Origin: Lepidostoma basale
Lineage: Eukaryota > Arthropoda > Insecta > Trichoptera > Lepidostomatidae
Length of the DNA: 64,000 nucleotides
Reading direction: 5' to 3'
NCBI GenBank assembly: GCA_022606425.2
Contig: JAHDVF020000903.1
Coordinates: 310,001 to 374,000, forward strand
Shown: in pieces, positions 10,652 to 20,626 of the stretch
Numbering within the stretch: the first letter of the stretch is position 1
Layout: each line of letters opens with the position of its first letter
Notes under the pieces: model-generated
The model's input: the letters and a program-made list of their open reading frames with translations, nothing else
Database searches by the model: none
Told to the model about the DNA's origin: nothing
Program-made: the position numbers and the translations under genes

Positions 10652-11121
10652 GTGAATGTATACTATACTTGTATACGAATACTGGATTTCACCCATTGCG
10701 GGTTATCAATTCATGATTTAATTGTATCTCATGGTGGGGAATGAAATCTAATGGCGGGGTAGCCTTTCACATTGTGTTAAAAATATGTTCTGCCTTATGT
10801 CTAATAAACATAAATCTCCATAGATGGCGTTAGTATATAGATTATAGAGTAATCTTAAAAAAAAGATTAACATATGTAATAAAAAATTTCATAGATGGCG
10901 CATTGAAACTGACATGTGAAATCTGGTGTAGGACTTTACACATATATACAACTTCTAAAATTTATCAGACATGGTCATAACAAAGGTGGAATGGGGAATT
11001 TTGTAATTACATAAAGCGTGCGCTTAACCCAACCAATGACAGGTCATAAGTCCTGTAAACACCTTGATCAACCATGTTCAGTTTCCAATTTGCATCTTCG
11101 TCTCTATTGAGATACAATTAA
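10652..11121 (+). repeat. Solitary copy of the satellite-related repeat
   Basis: The landmark is at 11011. The first ~85 bp (GTGAATGTATAC to TGTATCTCA) is in the opposite orientation to the rest, so the copy has inverted ends. This suggests the satellite unit derives from a mobile element with inverted termini. Confidence 0.8.
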
Positions 11122-11199
11122 ATCATTAATAAAACTAATTTATTATATATAGGGTGTTTTTTTTAGAGGTTTGTTTTTTTAAACTAGCAACATTTTTTT

Positions 11200-11390
11200 T
11201 TTTTAAAGATTTATACCAAGGATTTTAATCAATGATATTAAAATTTATTTTACAATCTTCAATGTGAGCAGAAAATAGCTCTGTCTCTCTCTCAATTATT
11301 ATGAAGAAGGAATCTGGTCGTGTCCAGGCTTGACCCCATGTCCCCTGGATCAGGAGCCAAGCGTTCTATCCCTTAGACCACCACCCGATT
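11200..11390 (-). mobile_element. tRNA-derived SINE, family 2
   Basis: Same head, CTCCTGATCCAGGGGAC arm and body; a CTCTCTCT insertion interrupts the body and the B box reads GGTCAAGCC. Confidence 0.8.
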
Positions 11391-11399
11391 TGCCAATTA

Positions 11400-11475
11400 G
11401 CAATTATCTACCAATTATCTACCAATTATCTACAGATATCAATTTGCCAATTAACAGTTTGACAATTAACAGTTG
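11400..11475 (+). repeat. Short tandem repeat, 11-bp CCAATTATCTA-type units
   Basis: CAATTATCTAC recurs three times in tandem, followed by diverged CAATTAACAGTTTGA-like units. Confidence 0.7.
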
Positions 11476-11959
11476 ATTTGTAATCAGTAAGTTTTGCCAT
11501 TTCACCATGAATATACTGATATCAGAATAGTGCTTGCGAATTGGGCAAATTTATTTTGAAAATCATGGTTTGGTTCGCCAAACTTATCGTGCACTACGTC
11601 CATTTTACGGTCGACATAATCGTCCATCATTCTCGTTTAAAAAAAATCACTGATTATTTTTCCAGTACTGTAGATTAATGTAAGGCTTTTTTAATGTACA
11701 TGTACTATAAACATTATTGTTTTTGCAGTAAAATTTGTAATTTCATAATCAATAAATGAGCCTAAGAAAAAAAACGATATACACCTTATTTTGCTAAAGG
11801 AATTAGTGCCTGTTTAATTATTCGGAAAAATCGGTCCGGAACATCTCTGGTCCCAACTATATTTATTTATTTTGTTTTTGACAGAATTAATTCCATTACA
11901 TTTCTTGTTGATTCAGATAATTGACATAAATCTAAGACCATTTCAAAACAGTAACAGTC

Positions 11960-12140
11960 AAACAGGGGTAGCGTGGTCCTGGTAGAAGGCAAACATCTTG
12001 GCTGTGCAACATAAGAGACTGGACCGGGATGATACATGTGGGGGAACTGTTCCGGGTTGCGCAAGATAGAGAAGCCTTCGCCGGAGTGATTGCCAACGTC
12101 AGGGGGGCCTGATATGACAAGCGAAGAAGAAGAAGAACAG
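11960..12140 (+). pseudogene. LINE C-terminus of the NVR-type, (GAA)n-tailed
   Basis: SWLCNIRDWTGMIHVGELFR, VAQDREAFAGVIANVRGA, stop, then GAAGAAGAAGAAGAAC. A different family from L1*, related to the fragments at 12.8, 30.3 and 48.1 kb. Confidence 0.7.
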
Positions 12141-12159
12141 TCAATCAAAATTAAATAGT

Positions 12160-12335
12160 TAATATGAATGAAAACGTTTGTTTTCTAGGAGCTTTATTAT
12201 ATTTTAGATGGAATGACATGTATCGCTCTTTTAAGGCATAATCAAATAACATTTGATAATTACGAAGAAGGAATTTTTATTCATTTAAATAATTTAATAT
12301 AGAGTTTAACATTATTGTTAAAGAAACAACAAATT
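12160..12335. repeat. Family C copy
   Basis: GAAAACGTTTGTTTTCTAGG, TGACATGTATCG and AAGGCATAATCAAAT in reverse orientation, then a decayed forward arm ending ATTATTGTTAAAGAAACAAC. Confidence 0.7.
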
Positions 12336-12834
12336 GTAAAAATTAATAACTTTTTGAAAACATTTTATTTTCACAACACTTTTTTGCACCAGACTTCCCT
12401 TCTTCAGTGTATGAATTAATGAATTTTAGCAGTCAAATAAAAGAGAGTCTTCACTTATATACTAAATGATGAGTGAACAAGTGGAGGCGGGGAAATTTAA
12501 TATACCGGCAGAATTAATTGTTGTTGAGTTATTATCAGAATTAATTATGAGACAGGGGAAACAAATCAATAATGGGACTAGAAGTTGAATTTACTTTGTT
12601 GTTTATACATATTATCTTTGTTGTTTTTAATGGCCCGTTTAATTTATTAAATTTCTAGATAATTTAAAGGTATATTTCTGCTTTTTATGTGTAGGATCAT
12701 CGTTAATAATTTAAAAGTTTTTTATATAATAATATATATATATATTGAGTATGATTCCAGTTTTTATTTTCGATCGATTTAACAGTTCTCTGCCATTTTC
12801 TTGTAAAATATGGAAAAAATAAATTTAAGAAAGG

Positions 12835-13040
12835 TACAATGGAAATTATCATAATCATGGGAAAAATAGAGGGACGTCAGGGAGTTGGTAGAAGGCAGTT
12901 GACCTGGCTGCAAAATAAAGGAGAATGGACTGGAATGAGCCTAAGTTGAGAGCCTGTTCCAAGTGGCGCAGAACAGAAATGGTTTGGTTGCAGTGATCAC
13001 CAACGTTAAGGGGACTTGACATGGCTTCAAAAAAGGAAGA
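12835..13040 (+). pseudogene. LINE C-terminus of the NVR-type
   Basis: IIIMGKIEGRQGVGRRQLTW, LQN, decay, then QNRNGLVAVITNVKGT. Confidence 0.65.
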
Positions 13041-13679
13041 CAGTGAAGAGATAAAGGTGTACTGACATTAATTTACAATACACAATTAGTATTATTCTAT
13101 TTGTTTTTAGTTTTAACCGGTTTCGGTAGCTCGCTGCCGTCTACTGGAGAAATCCTATTTGTTTTCATAGTGGACTAACTAGCAACTATTATACTCGTAC
13201 TTGTGCATCGTATGCACGAATTCGAGATTAGTTGAGTGTCCCTGTTGGCGACACGGTAAAGCGGGTTTCAGTTACCAATAGGAATTGTTTCCCCATTGTC
13301 CGGTATATGTCCCTTATGTGGGAATGCGGCTAAGATGATAAAATTATGTTGGGGAAGTGACAAAAAAGGCTAATCGTAATAATTATTAAATAGATTATTT
13401 GATTTATGTACTCTACACACTTTTGGTTGAGTATTATGCGAGAAAAGTTTCATATTTAAAGAACATCATAAAAATGTACTCATGTTATGTCAGAAATGAA
13501 TAATAAAAATAAACAATACAGGAAAATTTTCTTATTAAATAGTGTTTTTCTTTGAAAACGTATTTTTTTTAATACCTTTTGGAAACGTTAATTTAGTCTT
13601 GTTTCCTGGATAAAGATGTAAAATTCCATATTTATTACGAATTAAAACGTCTGTTTTTAAGAAATTATATTGTTCTATA
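13041..13679. other. Unassigned, includes a GAAACCGGTT motif
   Basis: At 13119-13152 the minus strand reads GGCAGCGAGCTACC then GAAACCGGTT, a stem II/GAAA/stem III-like piece without CTGANGA. Rest is AT-rich and featureless. Confidence 0.4.
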
Positions 13680-14456
13680 TTCACTAGTGCAACCAAATCT
13701 ACATAGATGGCTGACTGAAACTGCCACGTGAAGATAAATATGGATTTTGAAGTATATATACATCTTCCAAAAATTTGTCATGCATGATCACAAATAACAA
13801 AGGTGGAATGGGGAATGTTGTAATTACATAAAGCGTGCGCTTAACCCAACCAATGACAGGTCATAAGTCCTGTAAACACCTTGATCATCCATGTTCAGTT
13901 TCCAGTTTACGTCTTCGTCTCTATTGAGATACAATTAAAATTTGAATTAACCACCCTTTGGTGTAAATCCAGGATTTGTATACAGGTATAAGTATACATT
14001 CACAAATATTTGGTCTTCAAATATTCTGGTCAAAATTCTTTGGCATATAGAATGGAATAATACTCCTAGCGGCTTCTAACAATATGTTGGTCAACAGCCT
14101 TCACATTGTGTTAATAAGGTAGTTTGCTAAATGCCGAAAATCATTCTCCATAGATGGCGTTAGTGGGTCGGTTGTATAGGTTAATTCTTGAAAAAATTCA
14201 CTAGTGCAACCAAATCTACATAGATGGCTGACTGAAACTGCCACGTGAAGATAAATATGGATTTTGAAGTATATATACATCTTCCAAAAATTTGTCATGC
14301 ATGATCACAAATAACAAAGGTGGAATGGGGAATGTTGTAATTACATAAAGCGTGCGCTTAACCCAACCAATGACAGGTCATAAGTCCTGTAAACACCTTG
14401 ATCATCCATGTTCAGTTTCCAGTTTGCGTCTTCGTCTCTATTGAGATACAATTAAA
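13680..14456 (+). repeat. Two older tandem copies of the ~515 bp satellite unit
   Basis: The landmark starts at 13828 and 14345, 517 bp apart. They are more diverged from the main array (for example GGTTTGTT replaced by GTTTACG or GTTTGCG in the 3' part), so this looks like an older local duplication of the same repeat. Confidence 0.9.
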
Positions 14457-14549
14457 AAAAATATATTGTATTTTATGCAAATCACAAGTTTTGCTTTATA
14501 ATAATAATATTAAAAAATCTTGAAAATTTTTGAAAAACTACATATTTAA

Positions 14550-14725
14550 TCATTAATACGAATGATATGAACGGATGATTTAAATTTAAAAAAAGCTGTT
14601 TACTGGAAGTTCAATTGATGGAATGAAATTTTTTGCAATATCAATGTTGATGAAGGGCTAAACATGTCATTCCCATAAATATAATAAAACTTCTAGAAAA
14701 CAGACGTTTTCATTCATATTAAATT
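14550..14725 (+). repeat. Family C copy
   Basis: Retains TTGATGAAGGGCTAAACATGTC and TTCTAGAAAACAGACG; the left arm is strongly decayed. Confidence 0.7.
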
Positions 14726-14887
14726 GCCCCAAATCAGGTATATCAGCAATACAGAGATCAGATATAAAGGTTGGTGCCATTCCGTGAAATGCTTTTATAT
14801 CCGTCAAGCCTATTTTATACTGGATTATTTCAGGATAGTTGAGCCTAGCCATGATGAGGCTAATATTTGATAATAAATATTTAATGT

Positions 14888-15041
14888 CCATGCATCGGAT
14901 TCCAGTTGGCTGCCGTCTCTCCCGGAAGACCGTTAAAGGAGTGGAGGGATAGCCGGGATACAACCTCTCAAGAGAGAGGCTGGCTCAGCCTGACTACAGG
15001 AATAGACCCAAGGTTTGAAAGAAGAAGAAGAAGAAGAAGAT
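14888..15041 (+). pseudogene. LINE family L2* 3' end
   Basis: HRIPVGCRLSRKTVKGVEG-like code (PPGRPxKRWRD frame broken), ACAACCTCTCAAGAGAGAGG and a clean (GAA)n tail at 15018-15041. Confidence 0.65.
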
Positions 15042-15044
15042 AAG

Positions 15045-15300
15045 ATATTCAATATTTCTTGAACAATGATAAAACTTTATATTAAATAATCAATATAAAT
15101 AAAAACGTCAGTTTTCTAGATGTTTGATATAATTTGACATTTGATAATGCCTAAGAAACACGAAAAATGAATTATAATTAAACTGAATGAGACGTTTTCA
15201 TTCGTTATGTTTTTTTTATGATGCCTTAGCATGGCGAAACGTGTCGTTTCCACCAAATATAAAAATATTCTGGTTAACAGAAGTTTTTAATAATATTAAA
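15045..15300. repeat. Family C copies
   Basis: A reversed arm (CGTCAGTTTTCTAGATG) and forward remnants TTGATAATGCCTAAG and ATGATGCCTTAGCATGG followed by CGAAACGTGTCG at about 15220-15250. Confidence 0.65.
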
Positions 15301-15544
15301 ATGTTTTATCATTTTTTGTTCATTTCCTTGTGAGTCTTTCATCACTTCGGCCGAGCGATTCGGGAAACTGGATAGCGAACGGGATAGTGGATGAGATGGA
15401 AGATAGAGAAGGCGGAAGAGAGAGGCCGAGGTTCCCAATTCCGAAACAGAGGGGCTATCGCGAGTTATTGCTCATATTATCAATACCGAGTTGACCGAGC
15501 ATGAAAATAACCATATACGTGGTTTCAGTTAACAACAAGGTAAT

Positions 15545-15790
15545 TCACATATCAAAAATACCAAAAAACCAAAAATACCAAAAAACCCAAAATTTCAAAA
15601 CAACACAAAATACCAAACAACCAAAAAACCAAATATTCCAAACAACCCAACATATCAAACAACCAAAAATGCTCTTTAATTTAATTCCAAACATTATTAT
15701 TCTTTAATTCCAAACAATACAAAATACTCAACGTCACAAAATACCAATCAACACGAAATACCAAATAATACAAAATACCAAACAATCTTC
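15545..15790 (+). repeat. Degenerate ACCAAACAAC / AAAATACC simple repeat
   Basis: Irregular repetition of AAAATACCAAACAAC-like blocks fills about 240 bp and abuts the SINE at 15787. Period is not constant; it is low-complexity DNA without coding signal. Confidence 0.7.
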
Positions 15791-16018
15791 GAGGCGACCT
15801 TCGTGACAGAGTGCTAAAAGCTCTGACTTCCATACCGAAGGTCCCGGGTTTGATTCCCGGCGTTGGCACTATGATTGTCACACTGTCTTTGGTGTGGTGT
15901 AGAATTCACGTGGCAATAAAATGGCGATAGATTAGCTACCTATTACGAGAATCAATATAGTAGCTAAAAAATAATTTGTATACAGTAATAGGATTCAAAC
16001 GACCTGTTGTATACATAA
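15787..16018 (+). mobile_element. tRNA-derived SINE, family 1
   Basis: GACCTTCGTGACAGAGTGC (degraded A box), GGTTTGATTCC B box at 15847-15857 and the same tail ending ACGACCTGTTGTATAC. Confidence 0.85.
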
Positions 16019-16084
16019 TTTTTTTTTTTTAAAAATTCAATGAAAAGATTTAATTTTGCCCGCATGCAATACACCAAATAAGAT

Positions 16085-16152
16085 AAATAAACCATCCCCC
16101 CGTTTAGCGGAGGTGTAGGCAGAGATAATAATTCGCCACATTTATTGATAGA
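16085..16152 (-). pseudogene. LINE family L1* extreme 3' fragment
   Basis: AAACCATCCCCCCGTTTAGC, GGAGGTGTAGGCAGAGATAA and TTCGCCACAT match the last codons and stop in reverse. Confidence 0.5.
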
Positions 16153-16199
16153 CTACTTTAGATTCTACTTACTATTCAATTATTAACAATGTTATAATA

Positions 16200-16260
16200 A
16201 ATTAATAAAAAAATATTAAATTTCTTTAAAATTGTCGCGACAGCTGTTTTGCTAAACCTT
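16200..16260 (-). repeat. Family A fragment
   Basis: Carries TTGTCGCGACAGCTGTTTTGC, the stem III side of the family A core in reverse; the CTGATGA half is missing. Confidence 0.55.
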
Positions 16261-16380
16261 AATTATATATTATTAAGTTTTTTTCTGTATCTCCGAAGAA
16301 GCTCTGGTGGGAACAAAACCAGTTGGTTGGTTAAAACAAATAAGGTGGTGTTTGTTTTCAATAAACTTATTCTTTTTTTC

Positions 16381-16558
16381 TTAATTAGTGAACATAACAG
16401 GTATTCATTATCAACACAAAAACTAAAACGAAATTTTAAATCGCCTTTCTTTTGGAATTTCTCAATTAAAATAACAAAAAAATCTTGTTTCCGCCTGGTG
16501 TTCCCTAATATGGACAAACAATTTTAGTTTTTGTGTTATGTTATGTTCACTAATTAGG
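16381..16558. repeat. Small fold-back sequence
   Basis: TTAATTAGTGAACATAACA with ACACAAAAACTAAAA (16383-16428) and its complement at 16523-16557; the left arm has a 14-nt insertion. Confidence 0.65.
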
Positions 16559-17139
16559 AAATAAATAAATATATGATTATGACCATCAATTATTTTTTAA
16601 TTAATTTTTAAAACACCTCACCTCGATAAATTAAAAAAAAAATTAAATTGGTTTAATCTCAAAAATGGTTCACTTTTACATAATGCCTCATATTACAGAA
16701 TTCATCGGAAATATCCTCCTCCGCAACCCCCTAGAAGGAATGTACCAATAATATACATTCGAAAAATAGTTACGTTATTTGGCATTGGAGCATCGACTAC
16801 GGTCGGAACTGTCTTTTAACGTAACGTAGAATCTTTTGAAAGCGCCAAGTTGTATAACGGAAAATTGTTACGGCGCTTTAGAATGCCGAACTTTTCAATA
16901 TATTCCGCTCTTGTGTATTATCATATTTCTTTCGCAAAGGAATCCATATTAAATTTGTATCAAAACTTTTATCACGCGAAATACGGTATCGTATATCAAA
17001 CAACGAAGCCATCATTTATATTTATAGATATAATATATTAAGACCTGAAATTACTCGAATGACATTTTTAATTAATGGTCGTCTATGTTTTTGTATATTT
17101 AAATCGATTATTGAATGTTAATGGTAGAAATTAATTGTA

Positions 17140-17425
17140 AACATGTTCAAAACAAAGATCTTGAGCTCATCGAAACATTGCAATGTGTTTAAACTTGATC
17201 AAATCGAAGCATTGAAATATGTTGAAAACAAAGATTTTGAGCATGTCGAAGCATTGCAAAATGTTAAAAAACAAAGGTCTTGAGCACATCGAAACATTGC
17301 AATATGTTAAAAACAAAGGTCTTGAGCACATCGAAGCATTGCAATATGTTAAAAACAAAGGTCTTGAGCACATCGAAGCATTACAATATGTTAAAAACAA
17401 TGATTTTGAGCACATCGAAGCTTAG
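17140..17425 (+). repeat. 42-bp minisatellite, about 6.5 copies
   Basis: Units of 42 bp (GGTCTTGAGCACATCGAAGC is the core) run through the segment; the middle copies are nearly identical and the first ones are diverged, with a one-base insertion near 17270. Because 42 is a multiple of three, both strands stay open and give artificial 14-residue repeats. A single outlying unit sits at about 17637-17686. It lies 350-630 bp inside the intron that follows the receptor exon. Confidence 0.9.
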
Positions 17426-17766
17426 AATTGGACTTGGATTTTCTGGCTTACAGAGGTTCAGCTCTTAATAATTAATAATAATAATTATAATATGCTAACT
17501 TTTAAAGCGCCGTTTTTGTGATGTAATCACCTTAGTGCGTTTTTGCAGATTGTAGAGTATTTTTTCAATAGTGTAACCTAATCATTAAGTCAAAACAGCA
17601 AAATTTTGACTCAGTGCTTTTTCGAAGAATACCCACGATATGTTAAAAACATAGAACTTGAGAACATCAAAGCATTGTAATATGTTTAAAAAAATCTAAG
17701 ATTGACACATAAAAAAAGGAACAATTGTTGATTATTTACAATTAATTAAACTACAAAATAGTAAAA

Positions 17767-17772
17767 ACTCAC
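17767..17772 (-). promoter_or_regulatory. 5' splice donor after TM2 of the dopamine receptor
   Basis: On the minus strand the Arg codon CGG is followed by G|GTGAGT, a consensus donor. Splicing here splits a Gly codon after its first base. Reading through instead adds a non-conserved [12 protein letters not shown] tail and a stop, so a retained intron would truncate the receptor after TM2. Confidence 0.85.
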
Positions 17773-18385
17773 CCCGGAAAAGCGTCAGAATGCCAATTGG
17801 CATCACCAAAACAGCCACCATCAGGTCCGTGACAGCCAGAGACATCAGGAAATAGTTGGTCACATTCTGCAGCCTCCGCTCCCAACAGATGGCTAGGCAT
17901 ACCAGGATATTGCCAGCAGCTGTGGCAAGCACCAGAAACAGAGCAAGTAGGGCCCACCAATTCTGAACATCACTATCATCTTCAAACACATCTGTGCCAC
18001 TTGAACTCTTGGTCCACCAATCTGTTACGTTCTCACCAACAACAGTAGAAGTGACATTTTTTATTTCATACGACCAGTTATAGTACGGAAATGTATTATT
18101 TTCTACTGTATTTAAATTCTTCAACGTAACAAGTTCTGTAACAATATTGTTTCTTTCATCTTCATTGACTAAATCGTCGTTTATATCTATGAATTTTTCC
18201 AGATTGCGACCTAAGCCAAGAGATGAGATGTTATCATTTTCGTTTCTGTCAATATCCAATTTTATCTCTTTTTCGTCATGCTGCGATTTGGATCTCTGCT
18301 TATATCCAAAGTGGCGCAAGCGGTTACGCTGGTCCAGCTCTGCGATGCTGGAATATATCTCACCCGATAAGTTGAAAGAAGCCAT
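17773..18385 (-). CDS. Dop2R: D2-like dopamine receptor, first coding exon (partial gene)
   Basis: This exon encodes the first 204 residues of a class A amine GPCR that couples dopamine binding at the plasma membrane to Gi/o signalling in insect neurons. Residues 1-140 form a long, polar, acidic N-terminus without a signal peptide and with N-X-S/T sequons at N5, N52, N96, N103, N110 and N119. TM1 spans about 143-167 with the class A Asn (N159, in GNILV). An intracellular [14 protein letters not shown] loop follows, then TM2 at about 176-201 with LAVTD (D187 is the conserved sodium-site Asp). TM1 to TM2 reads like insect D2-like receptors, which identifies the gene. The exon ends in phase 1 inside the Gly codon after TLFRG. 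The start was chosen because an in-frame TAA lies 12 nt upstream and the context is AAAATGG. TM3-TM7 exons are not in this window; they should lie at lower coordinates or beyond the edge. The subtype call is strong; the exact N-terminal isoform is uncertain. Confidence 0.9.
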
Positions 18386-18410
18386 TTTTCTTTTTTATTC
18401 GTGATTTCAT
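18360..18410 (-). promoter_or_regulatory. Upstream ORF overlapping the receptor start codon
   Basis: An ATG 25 nt upstream of the receptor ATG opens a 16-codon frame ([16 protein letters not shown]) that crosses the main start in another frame and stops at TGA inside codons 8-9 of the receptor. It has A at -3. Overlapping uORFs of this kind usually lower translation of the main frame. It is the only ATG in the retained leader of this exon; its use is inferred, not shown. Confidence 0.5.
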
Positions 18411-18444
18411 TATTAAATCACTTTTTTTCGGGTGTCAACTTATA
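18386..18444 (-). other. 5' UTR portion of the dopamine receptor coding exon
   Basis: These 59 nt lie between the inferred acceptor and the ATG. They contain several in-frame stops (nearest a TAA 12 nt before the start), so the coding sequence cannot extend upstream through this exon. Confidence 0.7.
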
Positions 18445-18472
18445 CTGAAAAGAAAAAAGTTTTTTAATTAGT
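18445..18472 (-). promoter_or_regulatory. 3' splice acceptor, pyrimidine tract and branch point
   Basis: The minus strand shows ACTAAT (18467-18472), then an A-run, then a CTTTTTTCTTTTCAG tract ending at 18445. Spacing of about 22-26 nt from the branch adenine to AG is typical for insects. It places the start of the coding exon at 18444 and implies at least one upstream non-coding exon. Confidence 0.8.
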
Positions 18473-18484
18473 ATCATCATTATA

Positions 18485-19245
18485 CGAGGGTAAATCGTAA
18501 AGTAAGGTTCCCTATGCTGTCAATAAAGATAGCGGCGCGCTGGGAGAAATCTGGCAACACTGGCTGACTCATCAACTCCTCCACTCTCTATCCCTGCCGC
18601 TCCCGCCCCTCAGTGTCGACCTGCCAACCATCGAAGTTTATGCTTCCTATTGCTGTTTCCGCAAGATGCGAAGTTGAGAGCATAATGCTTGAGGATCGGA
18701 GGATTGCCATTAACGAACTTGCTCTTCGTATTCCTGGGACTTCCAACACCACGATTCACAAAATTTTAACTGAAAAATTTGGCTATCGAAAGTTGTGTGC
18801 GCGGTGGGTACGACAAATGCTCACAGAAAACCACAAGCAAAAACGTGTTGAGCGCTCGACCTCATAACTCAAATCAAACCCAAGAACTGCTGACAGATTT
18901 TGGTTGGACTGTTTTGCCCCACCCACCCTACAGTCCGGACCTAGCCCCTAGTGATTACCACTTATTCACAAAATTAAAGGAACACTTCGGTGGAATTCGC
19001 TTCCATACTGATGATGAAGTCAAAGAAGAGGTTATTCGATTTCTCAGAGGAATGGCAGCAGAATTTTATGACTTGGGGATACAAAAGTTGGAGCATCGTC
19101 TGCAAAAGTGTTTAGACAGAAACGACAATTATGTAGAAAAATAGAGTAAGTTTTAAGCTTTAAAATGATGTATAATGCTAATGAAAAAAATAAAGCTGTA
19201 TATTTTAAAAAAAATATGGGAACCTTATTTTATGAATAACCCTAG
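18485..19245 (+). mobile_element. Mariner element, internally deleted
   Basis: Both ends are visible. A 28-bp terminal inverted repeat at 18485-18512 matches 19218-19245 with about five mismatches; both read toward the interior as a TAAGGTTCCC motif and are flanked by TA target duplications (18483-18484 and 19246-19247). At 761 bp it is well below the roughly 1.3 kb of an autonomous mariner. The body holds broken transposase code on the plus strand, antisense to the receptor exon. Confidence 0.9.
18613..19144 (+). pseudogene. Mariner transposase remnant
   Basis: The N-terminal part (about 18650-18850) encodes a helix-turn-helix region with ESIMLEDRRIAINELA and GYRKLCARWV. The C-terminal part (about 18850-19144, another frame) begins at ARPHN and carries the hallmark HPPYSPDLAPSDYHLF, whose final Asp is the third residue of the DD34D triad, then ends in NYVEK. 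The junction near 18850 removes roughly 500 bp including the first two catalytic Asp and shifts the frame, so the product is inactive. The intact TIRs would still allow it to be moved by a related transposase. Confidence 0.9.
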
Positions 19246-19737
19246 TATTTTTGCAGCTTTAACAATGAAATAAAACTTCTCTGATTTTTCGGTTTATAGT
19301 AGATTTGCTACACCATAAAATGAAGGGTTAAAACGATATGATGGGTTTATAAAAAATGGCTAAATCCCTTTTAGAAATTCGAATATTTTTGTGAATGAAT
19401 ATTTACGGGAAAACTTCTAAATACAGTTTGAAAATAAGGTCCAACACAAATTATGGTAAGAAGGGTATTTCGAGGATTATATATTAAAAAGTATAGGCTT
19501 GCCTTAATGGGATTTTAAAAATAAAATTGCAAAAACCCAGCGGTCATCAAGAAAAAGTAGGAGAATATTTTGAATACAAGAAAGCGAAAGAGGAAAATTT
19601 CGATTCTCTCCAAAAGTATTTCAAAATGCACACGATGCACATGCTTCTTAAACGTTTCTGGATTATTTAGATTTTTTCTGATTATTACTGTAAGACCGTA
19701 GTGTAGAAAACAAAAAGATAACAATTTGGTATTTATT

Positions 19738-20607
19738 TGTGAAATGTATACTTACATCTGTATACGAATCCTGGATTTTCACCTGTGGGTGGTTAATTTA
19801 AATTTTTAATTGTATCTCAATAGAGACGAAGAAACAAACTGGAAACTGAATATGGATGATCAAGGTGTTTTACAGGACTTATGACCTGTCATTGGTTGGG
19901 TTAAGCGCACGCTTTATGTAATTACAACATTCCCCATTCCACCATTGTTATTATGATCATGTATGATACATTTTTTGGAAGTTGTATATATACTCCAAAT
20001 TCATACTTATCTTCACGTGGCAGTTCCAGTTAGCCATCTATGTAGATTTGATTGAACTAATTCATTTTTTAAGATTAATCTATACAATCCATCCACTAAC
20101 GCCATCTATGAAGAATGATTGTTTAGCATTTAGCAAACTACTTTATTAACACAATGCGAAGAGGCTACCGCCTCCTATCGTACTGTTAGAAGTCGCCTGG
20201 AGTATCCACTCCTATTTTATACGCCAAATAATTGACCAGAATATTTACAAATATTTGTGAAATGTATACTTACATCTGTATACGAATCCTGGATTTTTCA
20301 CCTGTGGGTGGTTAATTTAAATTTTTAATTGTATCTCAATAGAGACGAAGAAACAAACTGGAAACTGAATATGGATGATCAAGGTGTTTACAGGACTTAT
20401 GACCTGTCATTGGTTGGGTTAAGCGCACGCTTTATGTAAATACAACATTCCCCATTCCACCATTGTTATTATGATCATGTATGATACATTTTTTGGAAGT
20501 TGTATATATACTCCAAATTCATACTTATCTTCACGTGGCAGTTCCAGTTAGCCATCTATGTAGATTTGATTGAACTAATTAATTTTTTAAGATTAATCTA
20601 TACAATC
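19738..20607 (-). repeat. Two inverted copies of the same ~518 bp satellite unit
   Basis: The reverse complement of the landmark ends at 19917 and 20435, spacing 518. These two copies run opposite to the seven that follow and meet them head to head. The loop between complementary arms is about 20509-20626, where the forward copy starts inside the unit. Confidence 0.95.
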
Positions 20608-20626
20608 CAACATATACAACAATCCA

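Noticed and set aside
12370..12412. Minus-strand CTGAAGAAGGGAAGTC as another hammerhead core
   Set aside because: CTGAAGA is present but no GAAA follows a closable stem II; treated as chance.
16249..16527. 92-residue ORF and its antisense
   Set aside because: Overlaps a small fold-back sequence and has low-complexity composition.
17167..17425. Repeat protein encoded by the 42-bp minisatellite
   Set aside because: Both strands stay open because the unit is a multiple of three; there is a frameshift near 17270 and no start context or homologue.
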